A DNA stretch of 60,419 nt, from assembly GCA_038223055.1 (NCBI GenBank), contig JBBRHF010000001.1:1-60419 (forward strand), written 5' to 3'. The DNA is from JBBRHF01 sp038223055 (GTDB lineage Bacteria > Actinomycetota > Actinomycetes > JACCUZ01). The notes beneath the pieces were generated by a model. It saw only the letters and a program-made list of their open reading frames with translations. It was not told the origin of the DNA and ran no database searches. Shown one piece after another: positions 1 through 9,559 of the stretch; position 1 is the first letter of the stretch; each line of letters opens with the position of its first letter. The position numbers and the translations under genes were made by a program.

Positions 1-282
1 GTGCTCCTCGAGTTCGCGCTCGTCCGCTACTCGCTCGACGTCCTGATGGCGCACGGTTTCTCGCCGATCGTTCCGCCGGTCATCGTCAAGGAGAAGACGC
101 TCCTGGCGACTCGCCACTTCCCGTTCCTGCGCGACCAGATCTACAAGATCGAGGGCGAGGACAGCTACCTCGTTGGGACGTCCGAGATTCCGCTCGCCGG
201 CCTGCACTTCGAGGAGATCCTCGACGAGAAGGCGCTGCCGCGCTTCTACGCCGGCTTCTCGTCCTGCTACCGCACCGAGGCA
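1..282 (+). pseudogene. serS: Seryl-tRNA synthetase fragment, open at the left edge and broken at 282
   Basis: This is 94 codons of the class II catalytic core of seryl-tRNA synthetase, which charges tRNA-Ser with serine. The segment SYLVGTSEIPLAGLH and the motif 2 start FSSCYRTEA are characteristic. The usual continuation (GAAGRDTRG-like) is absent. After the alanine codon at 280-282 the sequence becomes the reverse complement of a groEL 3' end, so the open reading frame to 318 adds eleven unrelated residues. The N-terminal half lies outside the window. It cannot encode a working enzyme as it stands. It is either a contig-end chimera or a rearrangement breakpoint. Confidence 0.85.
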
Positions 283-1870
283 TGGCCGGTGCGGCCTTCT
301 CGGGCTTGTCGGCGATGACTGCCTCGGTGGTCAAGAACAGGGCCGCAATCGACGCCGCGTTCTGCAGTGCCGAGCGAGTGACCTTGGCCGGGTCGATGAT
401 GCCAGCCTTGATCATGTCCTTGTACTCACCCGTCGCGGCGTCCAGGCCCCAACCCGTCTCCAGGTTGCGCACCTTCTCCACCACGACGCCACCCTCGAGA
501 CCGGCGTTGACGGCGATCTGCTTGAGCGGAGCCTCCAGCGCGATCTTCACGATGTTGGCCCCGGTCGCCTCGTCGCCGACCAGGTCCAGCTTCGCGAACG
601 CGGTGACCGCTGCCTGCAGCAGGGCCACGCCGCCGCCGGCGACGATGCCCTCTTCGACGGCAGCCTTGGCGTTGCGCACCGCGTCCTCGATGCGGTGCTT
701 GCGCTCCTTGAGCTCGACCTCGGTCGCCGCACCGGCCTTGATGACGGCCACGCCGCCGGCCAGCTTGGCGAGCCGCTCCTGGAGCTTCTCGCGGTCGTAG
801 TCGGAGTCCGACTTCTCGATCTCGGCGCGGATCTGGTTGACCCGGCCGGCGATCTGGTCGGCGTCCCCCGCACCCTCGACGATGGTCGTCTCGTCCTTGG
901 TCACGACCACCTTGCGGGCCCGGCCGAGCAGGTCGACGCCCGCGTTCTCCAGCTTGAGTCCGACCTCCTCGCTGATGACCTGGGCGCCGGTGAGGATGGC
1001 GATGTCCTGCAGCATGGCCTTGCGGCGGTCCCCGAAACCGGGAGCCTTGACGGCAACCGACTTGAAGGTGCCGCGAATCTTGTTGACCACCAGGGTCGCG
1101 AGGGCCTCACCCTCGACGTCCTCGGCGATGATCGCTAGCGGCTTGCCGCCCTGCATGACCTTCTCCAGCAATGGCAGGAGGTCCTTGACGGCCGAGATCT
1201 TCGAGTTGAGCACTAGGACGTAGGGATCGTCCAGGACGGTCTCCATCCGCTCCGGGTCGGTCACGAAGTAGGGCGAGATGTAACCCTTGTCGAAGCGCAT
1301 GCCCTCGGTGAGCTCGAGCTCGAGGCCGAAGGTGTTGCTCTCCTCGACGGTAATGACACCTTCCTTGCCGACCTTGTCCATGGCCTCGGCGATCATCTCG
1401 CCGATCAGCGGGTCGGCGGCCGAGATCGAGGCGGTCGAAGCGATCTGCTCCTTGGTCTCGACGTCCTTGGCCATCTTGGACAGCTCTTCGCTGACGGCCT
1501 CGACAGCCGCCTCGATGCCGCGCTTGAGCGCCATCGGGTTGGCGCCGGCGGCCACGTTACGCAGGCCTTCCTTCACCAGGGCCTGAGCGAGAACCGTGGC
1601 GGTGGTGGTGCCGTCACCGGCGACGTCGTCGGTCTTCTTCGCGACCTCCTTGACGAGCTCCGCGCCGATCTTCTCGTACGGGTCCTCGAGCTCGATCTCC
1701 TTGGCGATGGACACACCGTCGTTGGTGATCGTGGGGGCACCCCACTTCTTCTCGAGGACGACGTTGCGACCCCACGGGCCGAGCGTCACTTTGACGGCGT
1801 CGGCGAGCTGGTTCATTCCGCGCTCGAGCCCGCGCCGTGCTTCCTCGTCGAACGCAATAATCTTTGCCAT
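278..1870 (-). CDS. groEL: Chaperonin GroEL (HSP60), housekeeping type, C-terminal tail lost
   Basis: This is the 60 kDa chaperonin subunit, which folds proteins in an ATP-driven double ring in the cytoplasm. The start MAKIIAFDEEARRGLERG, the ATP loop GDGTTT and the segment VEEGIVAGGGVALL are typical. The family sequence holds for 531 codons up to ADKPEKAAPAMP. The expected Gly/Met-rich tail of about ten residues is then replaced by antisense serS sequence, and the frame stays open to position 86. ATG at 1870 fits the conserved N-terminus. No groES is visible beside it, so it resembles the free-standing groEL of many actinobacteria. The truncation coincides exactly with the serS junction. Confidence 0.95.
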
Positions 1871-2037
1871 GCGGTTCCGGTCCTCCCGATCGGGGTGGAT
1901 GACGGATGGGGGCGGCGCCCGCGACGGACGACCGGTTGCCCACGGCGGGCCTCCCGCCGTGCACACCGGTCTCGCCGACCCGATCCAACGTGCTGGGTCT
2001 GACCGACCTCCGCGAAGCCGTGTGGCCCCACAAAGAT

Positions 2038-2099
2038 CTGTCACTCTCACAGGGAGAGTGCTAACCCCATGATTAGCACTCGACCCCCCTGAGTGCAAG
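2038..2099 (-). promoter_or_regulatory. groEL promoter with two tandem CIRCE (HrcA) operators
   Basis: On the minus strand the first element is CTTGCACTC (2099-2091), nine bases, then GAGTGCTAA (2081-2073). The second is TTAGCACTC (2064-2056), nine bases, then the weaker GAGTGACAG (2046-2038). Both follow the CIRCE arrangement TTAGCACTC-N9-GAGTGCTAA bound by the HrcA repressor. A -35-like TTGCAC (2098-2093) and a -10-like TAATCA (2075-2070), 17 bases apart, lie within the first element, so repressor binding would block the polymerase. The leader from 2037 to the groEL start is about 170 bases and shows no further gene. Confidence 0.9.
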
Positions 2100-2227
2100 C
2101 GGAGGGCCAGGACGACCTAGCCAGACTTCGTACGACGCCGGCGGGCGGCGCACTCCCGGTCCGCCGAGCGACCTCACGCCACCAGACCGCCCTACGGCGC
2201 CGCACCCATGACGCGCTCCCCCGGCCG

Positions 2228-3613
2228 TCAGGCCAGCCCGGCCGCCGAGAACGCCGCCGCGGACGCCTCGATCGTCGCGGCAGGTCCCACGACGGGGGCG
2301 ACCGCGCCGAGCGTCTTGAGCCCGTCACCGGTATTGAAGATCACCGTGTCCGCGTCCGGGTCCAGCTGCCCCGACGCGAGCAGCTTGCGCAGCACGGCGA
2401 CGGTGACCCCGCCGGCCGTCTCACCGAAGATCCCCTCGGTGCGCGCCAGCAGGCGGATGCTCTCAATGATCTCGTCGTCGGTGACATCCTCGACCGCACC
2501 GCCCGTACGCCGGCAGGTATCCAGCACGTAGGGTCCGTCGGCCGGGTTGCCAATCGCGAGCGACTTGGCGATCGTGCGGGGCCGCACCGGGGCCACGACG
2601 TCATGGCCGGCCTTGAACGCGGCGGCGACCGGCGAACATCCGGTCGCCTGCGCCCCGAACAGCCGGTACGCGGTGGGCTCAACCAACCCGAGCTCACCCA
2701 ACTCGCGAAACCCCTTGTCCACCTTGGTCAACTGCGAACCCGAGGCGACGGGTACGACGACCTGTTGAGGCAGCCGCCAGCCCAGCTGTTCGGCCACCTC
2801 GTAGCCCAGCGTCTTGGAGCCCTCGGCGTAGTAGGGGCGCACGTTGACGTTGACGAAGGCCCAGTCCTCGTGTTCCTCGGCCAGCTCGCAGGCGACCCGG
2901 TTGACGTCGTCGTAGGTTCCCTCGACCGCGACGAGGGTGCCGCCGTAGACGGCGGTCGTCACGATCTTCTGCTGCTCGAGGTCGGCGGGGACGAGGACCA
3001 CCGAGCGGATGCCGGCCCGGGCGGCGGCCGCGGCCACGGCGTTGGCGAGGTTGCCGGTCGACGGGCAGGCCAGGGTGGTGAATCCGAACTCGCGTGCGGC
3101 CGCCAGCGCCACGGCGACGACGCGGTCCTTGAACGAGTGGGTCGGGTTGGCACTGTCGTCCTTGACCCACAGCGCCCTCATCCCCAGCTCTCGACCCAGG
3201 TTGTGGGCGCGAACCAGCGGCGTACAGCCCGGTTCGAGGTTCGGGGTCTCGATCACGCAGGACGGCACGGGCAGCAGCGCCCGGTAACGCCAGATGTTCT
3301 GCGGACCTGCCTCGATCGAGGCGCGGGTCACCGTCCCGAACTCGTAGGACACCTCGAGCGGACCGAAGCACTCGGCGCAGGCGTAGGAGGGCCCCAGCGG
3401 CGCAACGGCGCCACACTCGCGACACGCCAGGCCGATCGCCGGGCCGAGGGCGGGCGAAGAACCCGGCCGAGCCGGCGCGGATGCCGAGCCGGTGGATGGG
3501 GCCGACGCGGGTGGAGCCGACGCGGGTGCTGCGGGTGCTGAAGTTGCGGGTGCTGAAGTTGCGGGTGCGGAAGTCGCGGGTGCGGAAGTCGCGGGTGTTG
3601 AGAGTGCAGGCAT
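2228..3613 (-). CDS. thrC: Threonine synthase with an N-terminal Pro-Ala-Thr-Ser repeat tail
   Basis: This PLP-dependent enzyme converts O-phosphohomoserine to threonine, the last step of threonine synthesis. The 461-residue product carries a zinc-ribbon-like pair of cysteine motifs (LACRECG and YACAECF), the PLP lysine motif NPTHSFKDR, the phosphate loop CPSTGNLANAV and the C-terminal FNTGDGLKT. Before the catalytic part are about 65 low-complexity residues built from PATSA repeats. These are unusual for the family and are probably disordered. The ATG at 3613 follows GAGGAGAGGA and lies just downstream of a SAM-I riboswitch, so SAM levels should set its expression. Confidence 0.95.
   Translation of the reverse strand: MPALSTPATSAPATSAPATSAPATSAPAAPASAPPASAPSTGSASAPARPGSSPALGPAIGLACRECGAVAPLGPSYACAECFGPLEVSYEFGTVTRASIEAGPQNIWRYRALLPVPSCVIETPNLEPGCTPLVRAHNLGRELGMRALWVKDDSANPTHSFKDRVVAVALAAAREFGFTTLACPSTGNLANAVAAAAARAGIRSVVLVPADLEQQKIVTTAVYGGTLVAVEGTYDDVNRVACELAEEHEDWAFVNVNVRPYYAEGSKTLGYEVAEQLGWRLPQQVVVPVASGSQLTKVDKGFRELGELGLVEPTAYRLFGAQATGCSPVAAAFKAGHDVVAPVRPRTIAKSLAIGNPADGPYVLDTCRRTGGAVEDVTDDEIIESIRLLARTEGIFGETAGGVTVAVLRKLLASGQLDPDADTVIFNTGDGLKTLGAVAPVVGPAATIEASAAAFSAAGLA
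3531..3605 (-). repeat. Five 15-bp in-frame tandem repeats at the thrC 5' end
   Basis: Read on the plus strand, two copies of GCGGGTGCTGAAGTT, two of GCGGGTGCGGAAGTC and one diverged copy follow one another without gaps. They encode PATSA units at the start of threonine synthase. The unit length is a multiple of three, so copy-number change would keep the frame. Confidence 0.95.
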
Positions 3614-3631
3614 GTCGAGCGGAGTCCTCTC

Positions 3632-3770
3632 CTCATCTGTCCCGGGCGGACCTCGCCGCGGGTCGGAGTTGGCACCGTGACCGGGCACCCTGCGTCGGAT
3701 GGACGCGGCTGCTCGAGTGCGGTTGCCGGGGCTTCGTCGGGCCGTTCCCTCTGCCCCTCTGGATGAGCGG
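3632..3770 (-). ncRNA. SAM-I riboswitch (S-box leader) of thrC
   Basis: On the minus strand the leader contains the S-box core almost letter for letter: CTCATCCAGAGGGGC, AGAGGGAACGGCCCGACGAA, GCCCCGGCAACC and, later, GGTGCCAACTCC. P1 pairs CTCATC (3767-3762) with GATGAG (3637-3632), and P2 pairs GGGGC with GCCCC. The 3' strand of P1 runs directly into the purine-rich ribosome binding site GAGGAGAGGA, 19 bases before the thrC ATG. No T-run terminator is visible, so SAM binding probably acts on translation initiation. S-box aptamers usually control methionine, SAM or cysteine genes. Here the target is the competing threonine branch. Confidence 0.93.
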
Positions 3771-4288
3771 TGTTCAGTTGTTTGCTCAGAGTACGGCCGG
3801 AGCCGAGCGCTTCTCGAACCGCGTCCGGGACCTGAGACGCCACACCGCACGGGCGCGGCGCTGCCCGAGGGACGTTCCCGGTAGCCCCGCCACCGACATC
3901 CCCGACTGGCAACCACCCGAGCGGTCAAGACCTCGACATCGGCCACGATCCCCCATTCCGACTACAGGGTCTTGCTGCCGACCCGATGCCGCCTACATGG
4001 TGAGCGACGCTGCGTCCGACAGATGAGATTCGCCCACCTATCAACGTCAAAGTGCGCCTCGCGAGGTGTCCACACCTATGTCGGGTGCGTTTGGCCTCGG
4101 TCGGTGACGCTCCCCGAGCCTTCGCTGCCGACGCACCACCTCGATGGTGGCCGATTTGAGGCGCTGTGCCCGTTGTGCGGCCCATGGGGATCCCCGTCCT
4201 CGATCAGGCACACTTGTGGCCACGAGGGATGGACCTGAGTGGCCGGACGTTGGGCGGCTACGTCGTGGGCCGACCGAGAGGGCAGGAC
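3771..4288. other. Intergenic region without a recognised gene
   Basis: About 520 bases lie between the thrC riboswitch and the next gene. No tRNA, terminator with a T-run, or convincing reading frame with a ribosome binding site was seen. The thrC promoter should lie at the left end on the minus strand. The promoter for the plus-strand genes should lie near the right end. Confidence 0.5.
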
Positions 4289-4702
4289 GTGCGACCAGCA
4301 CTGCGACTGCGCCAGGTGACCAACGTGGTCAACCTGTCCACGCCGCTCGGCCTCCTCCTCGCCGCGGCCGCTCGAACCCGCCTCGAGCGCGCCGCTGACG
4401 GCCTCCTCGTGGCCTGGGGCTACCGCTGGCCGGTGCCCAAGGCACCGGCGTTCACGGTCGGCAACGTCATCCTGGTGCGCTTGGACGAGGAAACACTCGC
4501 CGCCCGGCCGCGGCTGATGGCTCACGAGGGCCGCCACGCCACGCAGTACGCCGTGTGCTTCGGGCCGCTACTGCTGCCGCTCTACCTGCTGGCCGGCGCC
4601 TGGTCGTGGTGGCGCACCCGCGACGTCGCCGCGCGCAACGTGTTCGAGCGGCTGGCGGGTCTGGAGGACGGCGGCTACCGGGCTCCGGCGGACCGGCCCT
4701 AA
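4289..4702 (+). CDS. Small HExxH-containing conserved protein, putative metalloprotease-like
   Basis: The product has 137 residues and an unknown function. It contains MAHEGRHATQY, a match to the zinc-peptidase signature HExxH. This is followed by a hydrophobic segment (FGPLLLPLYLLAGAWSWW) that could be one membrane helix, and an acidic end. The GTG at 4289 is chosen because GAGAGGG stands six bases upstream. An in-frame ATG at 4229 and one at 4166 are possible but have poor ribosome binding sites. It ends ten bases before otsA and may be co-transcribed with it. Peptidase activity is only inferred from the motif. Confidence 0.65.
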   Translation: MRPALRLRQVTNVVNLSTPLGLLLAAAARTRLERAADGLLVAWGYRWPVPKAPAFTVGNVILVRLDEETLAARPRLMAHEGRHATQYAVCFGPLLLPLYLLAGAWSWWRTRDVAARNVFERLAGLEDGGYRAPADRP

Positions 4703-4712
4703 AGTCGACGGC

Positions 4713-6281
<1,569 letters not shown>

Positions 6282-6288
6282 GGCTCGG

Positions 6289-7407
6289 ATGTGGCTGACC
6301 CGCGAGCCGTCATCTGTCATGCTCGGTGAGATCATGCTGGCTATCCACGATAGGTCTCCGCGTGCCTGGAGGGCGCAGGCTCGCACTGTGCTGTCCATGG
6401 TCGCCGCCGTGTCGATCATCGTGACCGTGCTTCCCAAGGTCGCCGGAGCCTCCTGGGCGCAGATCGGACCGATGCTGCGAGCACTCACAGTGGGTCAGAT
6501 CCTGCTGCTCACGGCCCTGTGGTTCGTCGGCCTCTACGCCTACTCGTTCGTGCAGACGGCGTCCCTGCCTCGGCTGTCCAAGCGCCAGGCGCTGACCATG
6601 AACCTCAGCGGGAGCGCCGTGGCCAACCTCGTGCCCTTCGGCGGTGCGCTGGGCATCGGGGTCAACTACGCGATGGTGCGCTCGTGGGGCATGGGCAAGA
6701 CCGCCTTCACGCTGTCCGCCCTCGTGACCAACATCTGGAACATTCTGACCAAGCTGAGCCTCCCGATCATCGCGCTCGGCGTGATCGTCATCGGCGGGCA
6801 GGTCACGGATCGCCGCCTGGTCGTGCCGGCCGTGGTTGCGGCCACGGTCCTCGTCATGGTGACGGGTGCCATGGCGGCGGCGCTGACCAGCGTGGCGGCG
6901 GCCCGACTGCTCGGCCGTTGGGCGGAACGCACGGCCAACGGAGCTCTGCGGATGGTGCGTTCGGACCGTCGGGTGCGCTGGGAACGTCGGGCGGTCGGGC
7001 TGCGGTTACGAACCGTCGACCTCCTCCGGACGGCGTGGGCCCAGATGTCGCTCGGGATGCTGGTCTACGCGGCGCTTCAGTCGCTGTTGCTGTGGGCGAC
7101 GCTGCACATGCTGGGCAGTCACCTGCCGCCGTCGGTGGTGTTCGCGGGTTACGCGCTCGAGCGGTTGCTGACCCTGGTCGTCCTCACGCCGGGTGGCGCC
7201 GGGTTCGCCGAGGTGGGCACCACTGCGCTGCTGATCGCGTTCGGCGGCGCGCCGGCCGTCACGGCGGCGGGAGTGCTGGTCTACCGCGGCTTCACCTTCC
7301 TGATCGAGATCCCCGTCGGGGGTGCGGTGCTGCTGGGTTGGCTCTGGCGACGGCGCCGGAACAACCGGACCGAGCAGACCCCAGCACTGGCCGGCGGGGC
7401 CGCCTGA
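6289..7407 (+). CDS. Flippase-like / lysylphosphatidylglycerol synthase TM-region family membrane protein
   Basis: The product is a 372-residue polytopic membrane protein of the LPG_synthase_TM (UPF0104/AglD-like) family. Members move or modify lipids and are often encoded beside glycosyltransferases. About eight hydrophobic segments are visible. Family-like stretches are the NLSGSAVANLVPFGGALG loop and VVLTPGGAGFAEVG. ATG at 6289 has GAGG just upstream; ATGs at 6319 and 6334 are alternatives. The stop overlaps the next start (TGATG at 7405-7409), so it is translationally coupled to the glycosyltransferase. A role in presenting or flipping a lipid-linked sugar is inferred from this context. 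Confidence 0.85.
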   Translation: MWLTREPSSVMLGEIMLAIHDRSPRAWRAQARTVLSMVAAVSIIVTVLPKVAGASWAQIGPMLRALTVGQILLLTALWFVGLYAYSFVQTASLPRLSKRQALTMNLSGSAVANLVPFGGALGIGVNYAMVRSWGMGKTAFTLSALVTNIWNILTKLSLPIIALGVIVIGGQVTDRRLVVPAVVAATVLVMVTGAMAAALTSVAAARLLGRWAERTANGALRMVRSDRRVRWERRAVGLRLRTVDLLRTAWAQMSLGMLVYAALQSLLLWATLHMLGSHLPPSVVFAGYALERLLTLVVLTPGGAGFAEVGTTALLIAFGGAPAVTAAGVLVYRGFTFLIEIPVGGAVLLGWLWRRRRNNRTEQTPALAGGAA

Positions 7408-8561
7408 TGCGGATCGCGCACGTCACCGACTGCTACTTGCCCCAGCGCGGCGGCATCGAGATGCAGGTGCACGACCTGGCGGCCCACCAGCGAGCCGCCG
7501 GGCACGACGTCGACATCTTCACTGCCACCCGGTCCGACGCCACCGGCGACGCGGCGCCGGAGCCGGACCCGGCGTGGGTGCACCGGGTGGTCCGCGCCCG
7601 GCGTCCCGGTGCCCACATGATCGCCTGCATTCGCGCGGCGGCCCCACTGTTCGCCGCCGGCGACTACGACGCGGTGCACGTGCATTGGTCGATCTACTCC
7701 CCGCTCGGGCAGATCGCGGTCCGCTCTGCGGCCGCGGCCGGGATCCCGACGGTTATCACGATCCACTCGCTGTGGTGGCGCATCGAGCCGCTCCCACGCG
7801 TGTCCAACCTCGCTCTGGGCTGGAGCGGCCTACCGGTGCTCTGGTCGGCCGTCAGCCACGTCGCCGCCGAGCCGATTGACCGGATGTTGCGCATCTCGCG
7901 ACCCACAATCGTCCTGCCCAACGGCATCGACCTGGGCGAATGGAAGCCGGCATCCGAGGCGGGCCCAAGAATCGGCTCGGAGGTCGTCCTCGCGAGCGTG
8001 ATGCGCCTGGCCCCCCGCAAGCGCCCGATGCGGCTGCTGCGGATGGCCCGCCAGCTCAAGGCACGTGTCCCCGGCGCCAGCCTTCGGCTGGTCATCGTCG
8101 GCGAGGGTCCCGAACGTGCCACGCTCGAGAGCTACATCTCCCGGCACGCCATGTCGTCCTGGGTCGACCTTCCGGGCTGGCTGACCCGGCCCGAGATCCG
8201 CGACGTGCTGCACGCGGCTGACGTCTACGTCGCACCCGCCGATCTCGAATCGTTCGGCATCGCCGCCCTCGAGGCGCGCTGTGCGGGCCTTCCCGTCGTC
8301 GCCAAGGCACGCGGCGGCGTCGGGGAGTTCATCACCGACGGGCTGGACGGTTTCCTGGCCCGAAGCGACGACGGACTCGTCGACTCGCTCGAGCAACTCG
8401 TGCGGTCCCCGCTGCTGCGTTCCTCGATGAGCGCCCACAACCGTCGCGTCCCCCCGCCGCTGGGTTGGGCGGCGGCCCTGGCCCGCACCGACGAGGCCTA
8501 TGCGGCTGCGGCCGGCCTCGCGGAGAGGCGCGCCGGTGCTCGTCGGCGGGTGGCCGCGTGA
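7407..8561 (+). CDS. Glycosyltransferase family 4
   Basis: This is a 384-residue GT-B fold retaining glycosyltransferase. The N-terminal MRIAHVTDCYLPQRGGIEMQ is the acceptor-side start typical of GT4 enzymes. The donor side has LPNGID, the loop RLAPRKRP and the ESFGIAALE motif (E-x7-E) that binds the nucleotide sugar. No signal peptide is seen, so it is cytoplasmic or membrane-associated. Its closest functional analogues in this gene context are GlcNAc- or mannose-transferases acting on inositol or lipid acceptors, such as MshA and PimA. The acceptor cannot be read from the sequence. It overlaps the preceding gene by three bases and the next by four (GTGA). Confidence 0.9.
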   Translation: MRIAHVTDCYLPQRGGIEMQVHDLAAHQRAAGHDVDIFTATRSDATGDAAPEPDPAWVHRVVRARRPGAHMIACIRAAAPLFAAGDYDAVHVHWSIYSPLGQIAVRSAAAAGIPTVITIHSLWWRIEPLPRVSNLALGWSGLPVLWSAVSHVAAEPIDRMLRISRPTIVLPNGIDLGEWKPASEAGPRIGSEVVLASVMRLAPRKRPMRLLRMARQLKARVPGASLRLVIVGEGPERATLESYISRHAMSSWVDLPGWLTRPEIRDVLHAADVYVAPADLESFGIAALEARCAGLPVVAKARGGVGEFITDGLDGFLARSDDGLVDSLEQLVRSPLLRSSMSAHNRRVPPPLGWAAALARTDEAYAAAAGLAERRAGARRRVAA

Positions 8562-9559
8562 GCCACCCCCCGGCTGCGACCTGCACGCTCGTGTCCTTCC
8601 ACGCCCATCCCGACGACGAGGCGCTGCTGACGGCCGGATCGCTGGCCAAGGCCGCAGCCGACGGCCACCGCGTCGTGCTCGTCGTGGCGACGGCCGGCGA
8701 GTCCGGGCTGGCGGCTTCGCCTTTCCACGAGGGAACCGGCGGGTCGGGCCAGCTCTTCGGGTCGGGCCAGCTCGGCGGATCGGGCCAGCTCGGCAGGTTG
8801 GGCCAGCACCGGATCGCCGAGCTGCACCGGGCGGCCGCGGCGCTGGGTTGCGCTCGGGTCGAGCTGCTGGGCTACGCCGACTCCGGGATGGACGGGACAG
8901 CGGCGCTCCCCCCCGAGCTCGGCTCCGACTCCAGCACCGGCTCCGACTCCAGCACCGGCTCCGGCACCGGCACCGGCTCCAGCACCGGCTCCCTCACCAG
9001 GACCCGGACCCGGTTCGCGGATGCCGACGTCGAGGAGGCGGCGACCCGCTTGGCGGCACTGCTGCGCGAGGAGCGGGCGCAGGTCCTCACCATCTACGAC
9101 GAGCGCGGCGGCTATGGACACCCCGACCACGTCCAGGTGCACCACGTGGGGCGGCGCGCCGCCGAGCTGGCCGGCACCCCCGTGGTGCTCGAGGCCACCG
9201 TCGATCGCGACCTGCTGCTCCGGGTGCTCCGGGTGCTCCGGCCATTGGCCCGGGTCCTGCCGTTCCTCGCTCTGGACGGGCTCGACCGGCTCGGTTCCGC
9301 CTACACGCCGCGGGCCGGACTGACGCACCGCATCGACGTACGCGCCCAGGCGTCGCAGAAACGCGCGGCGATGGCCGCGCACGCCAGCCAGGCCACCGGC
9401 GGGGCCGGGACGCGCACTCTGAGTCTTTTCCTGCGGCTCCCGCTGCCGGTGTTCCGCATCGTGTTCGGCCACGAGTGGTTCACCGAGCGTGACTGCAGCG
9501 CAGGAGGACCCCTGCGACCCGACCTGTTCGCCACCCTGCCCGCGAGTAGCCCGACGTGA
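8558..9559 (+). CDS. PIG-L family N-acetylglucosaminyl deacetylase-like protein
   Basis: It is a zinc-dependent deacetylase of the PIG-L/MshB/BshB family, which removes acetyl from GlcNAc attached to inositol, phosphatidylinositol or similar acceptors. The metal motif AHPDDE is at residues 16-21, and the second histidine motif GHPDHVQVHH lies in the middle. Two low-complexity inserts interrupt the fold: GSGQL-type repeats near residue 65 and a Gly/Ser/Asp/Thr run near residues 123-147. Both are coded by tandem repeats and are unusual for the family. The GTG start overlaps the glycosyltransferase stop as GTGA. It follows a GT4 gene just as MshB follows MshA in mycothiol synthesis, but here the neighbours are membrane lipid enzymes. 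Confidence 0.9.
   Translation: MSHPPAATCTLVSFHAHPDDEALLTAGSLAKAAADGHRVVLVVATAGESGLAASPFHEGTGGSGQLFGSGQLGGSGQLGRLGQHRIAELHRAAAALGCARVELLGYADSGMDGTAALPPELGSDSSTGSDSSTGSGTGTGSSTGSLTRTRTRFADADVEEAATRLAALLREERAQVLTIYDERGGYGHPDHVQVHHVGRRAAELAGTPVVLEATVDRDLLLRVLRVLRPLARVLPFLALDGLDRLGSAYTPRAGLTHRIDVRAQASQKRAAMAAHASQATGGAGTRTLSLFLRLPLPVFRIVFGHEWFTERDCSAGGPLRPDLFATLPASSPT
8740..8996 (+). repeat. Two in-frame tandem-repeat inserts inside the PIG-L gene
   Basis: At about 8744-8803, units of the type TCGGGCCAGCTCGGC repeat four times and encode GSGQLG. At about 8923-8995, units of the type GGCTCCGACTCCAGCACC repeat with decay and encode GSDSST, GSGTGT and GSSTGS. Both keep the reading frame. Confidence 0.9.

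Noticed and set aside
1..318. Complete small gene of 105 codons at the left edge
   Set aside because: The GTG at base 1 is an internal serS codon and the last eleven codons are antisense groEL.
2093..3541. 482-codon plus-strand frame opposite thrC
   Set aside because: Antisense shadow of threonine synthase, Arg/Gly/Asp-rich, no motif.
3771..4288. Protein-coding frames in the thrC-otsA gap
   Set aside because: Several short frames overlap on both strands but none has a ribosome binding site or recognisable composition.
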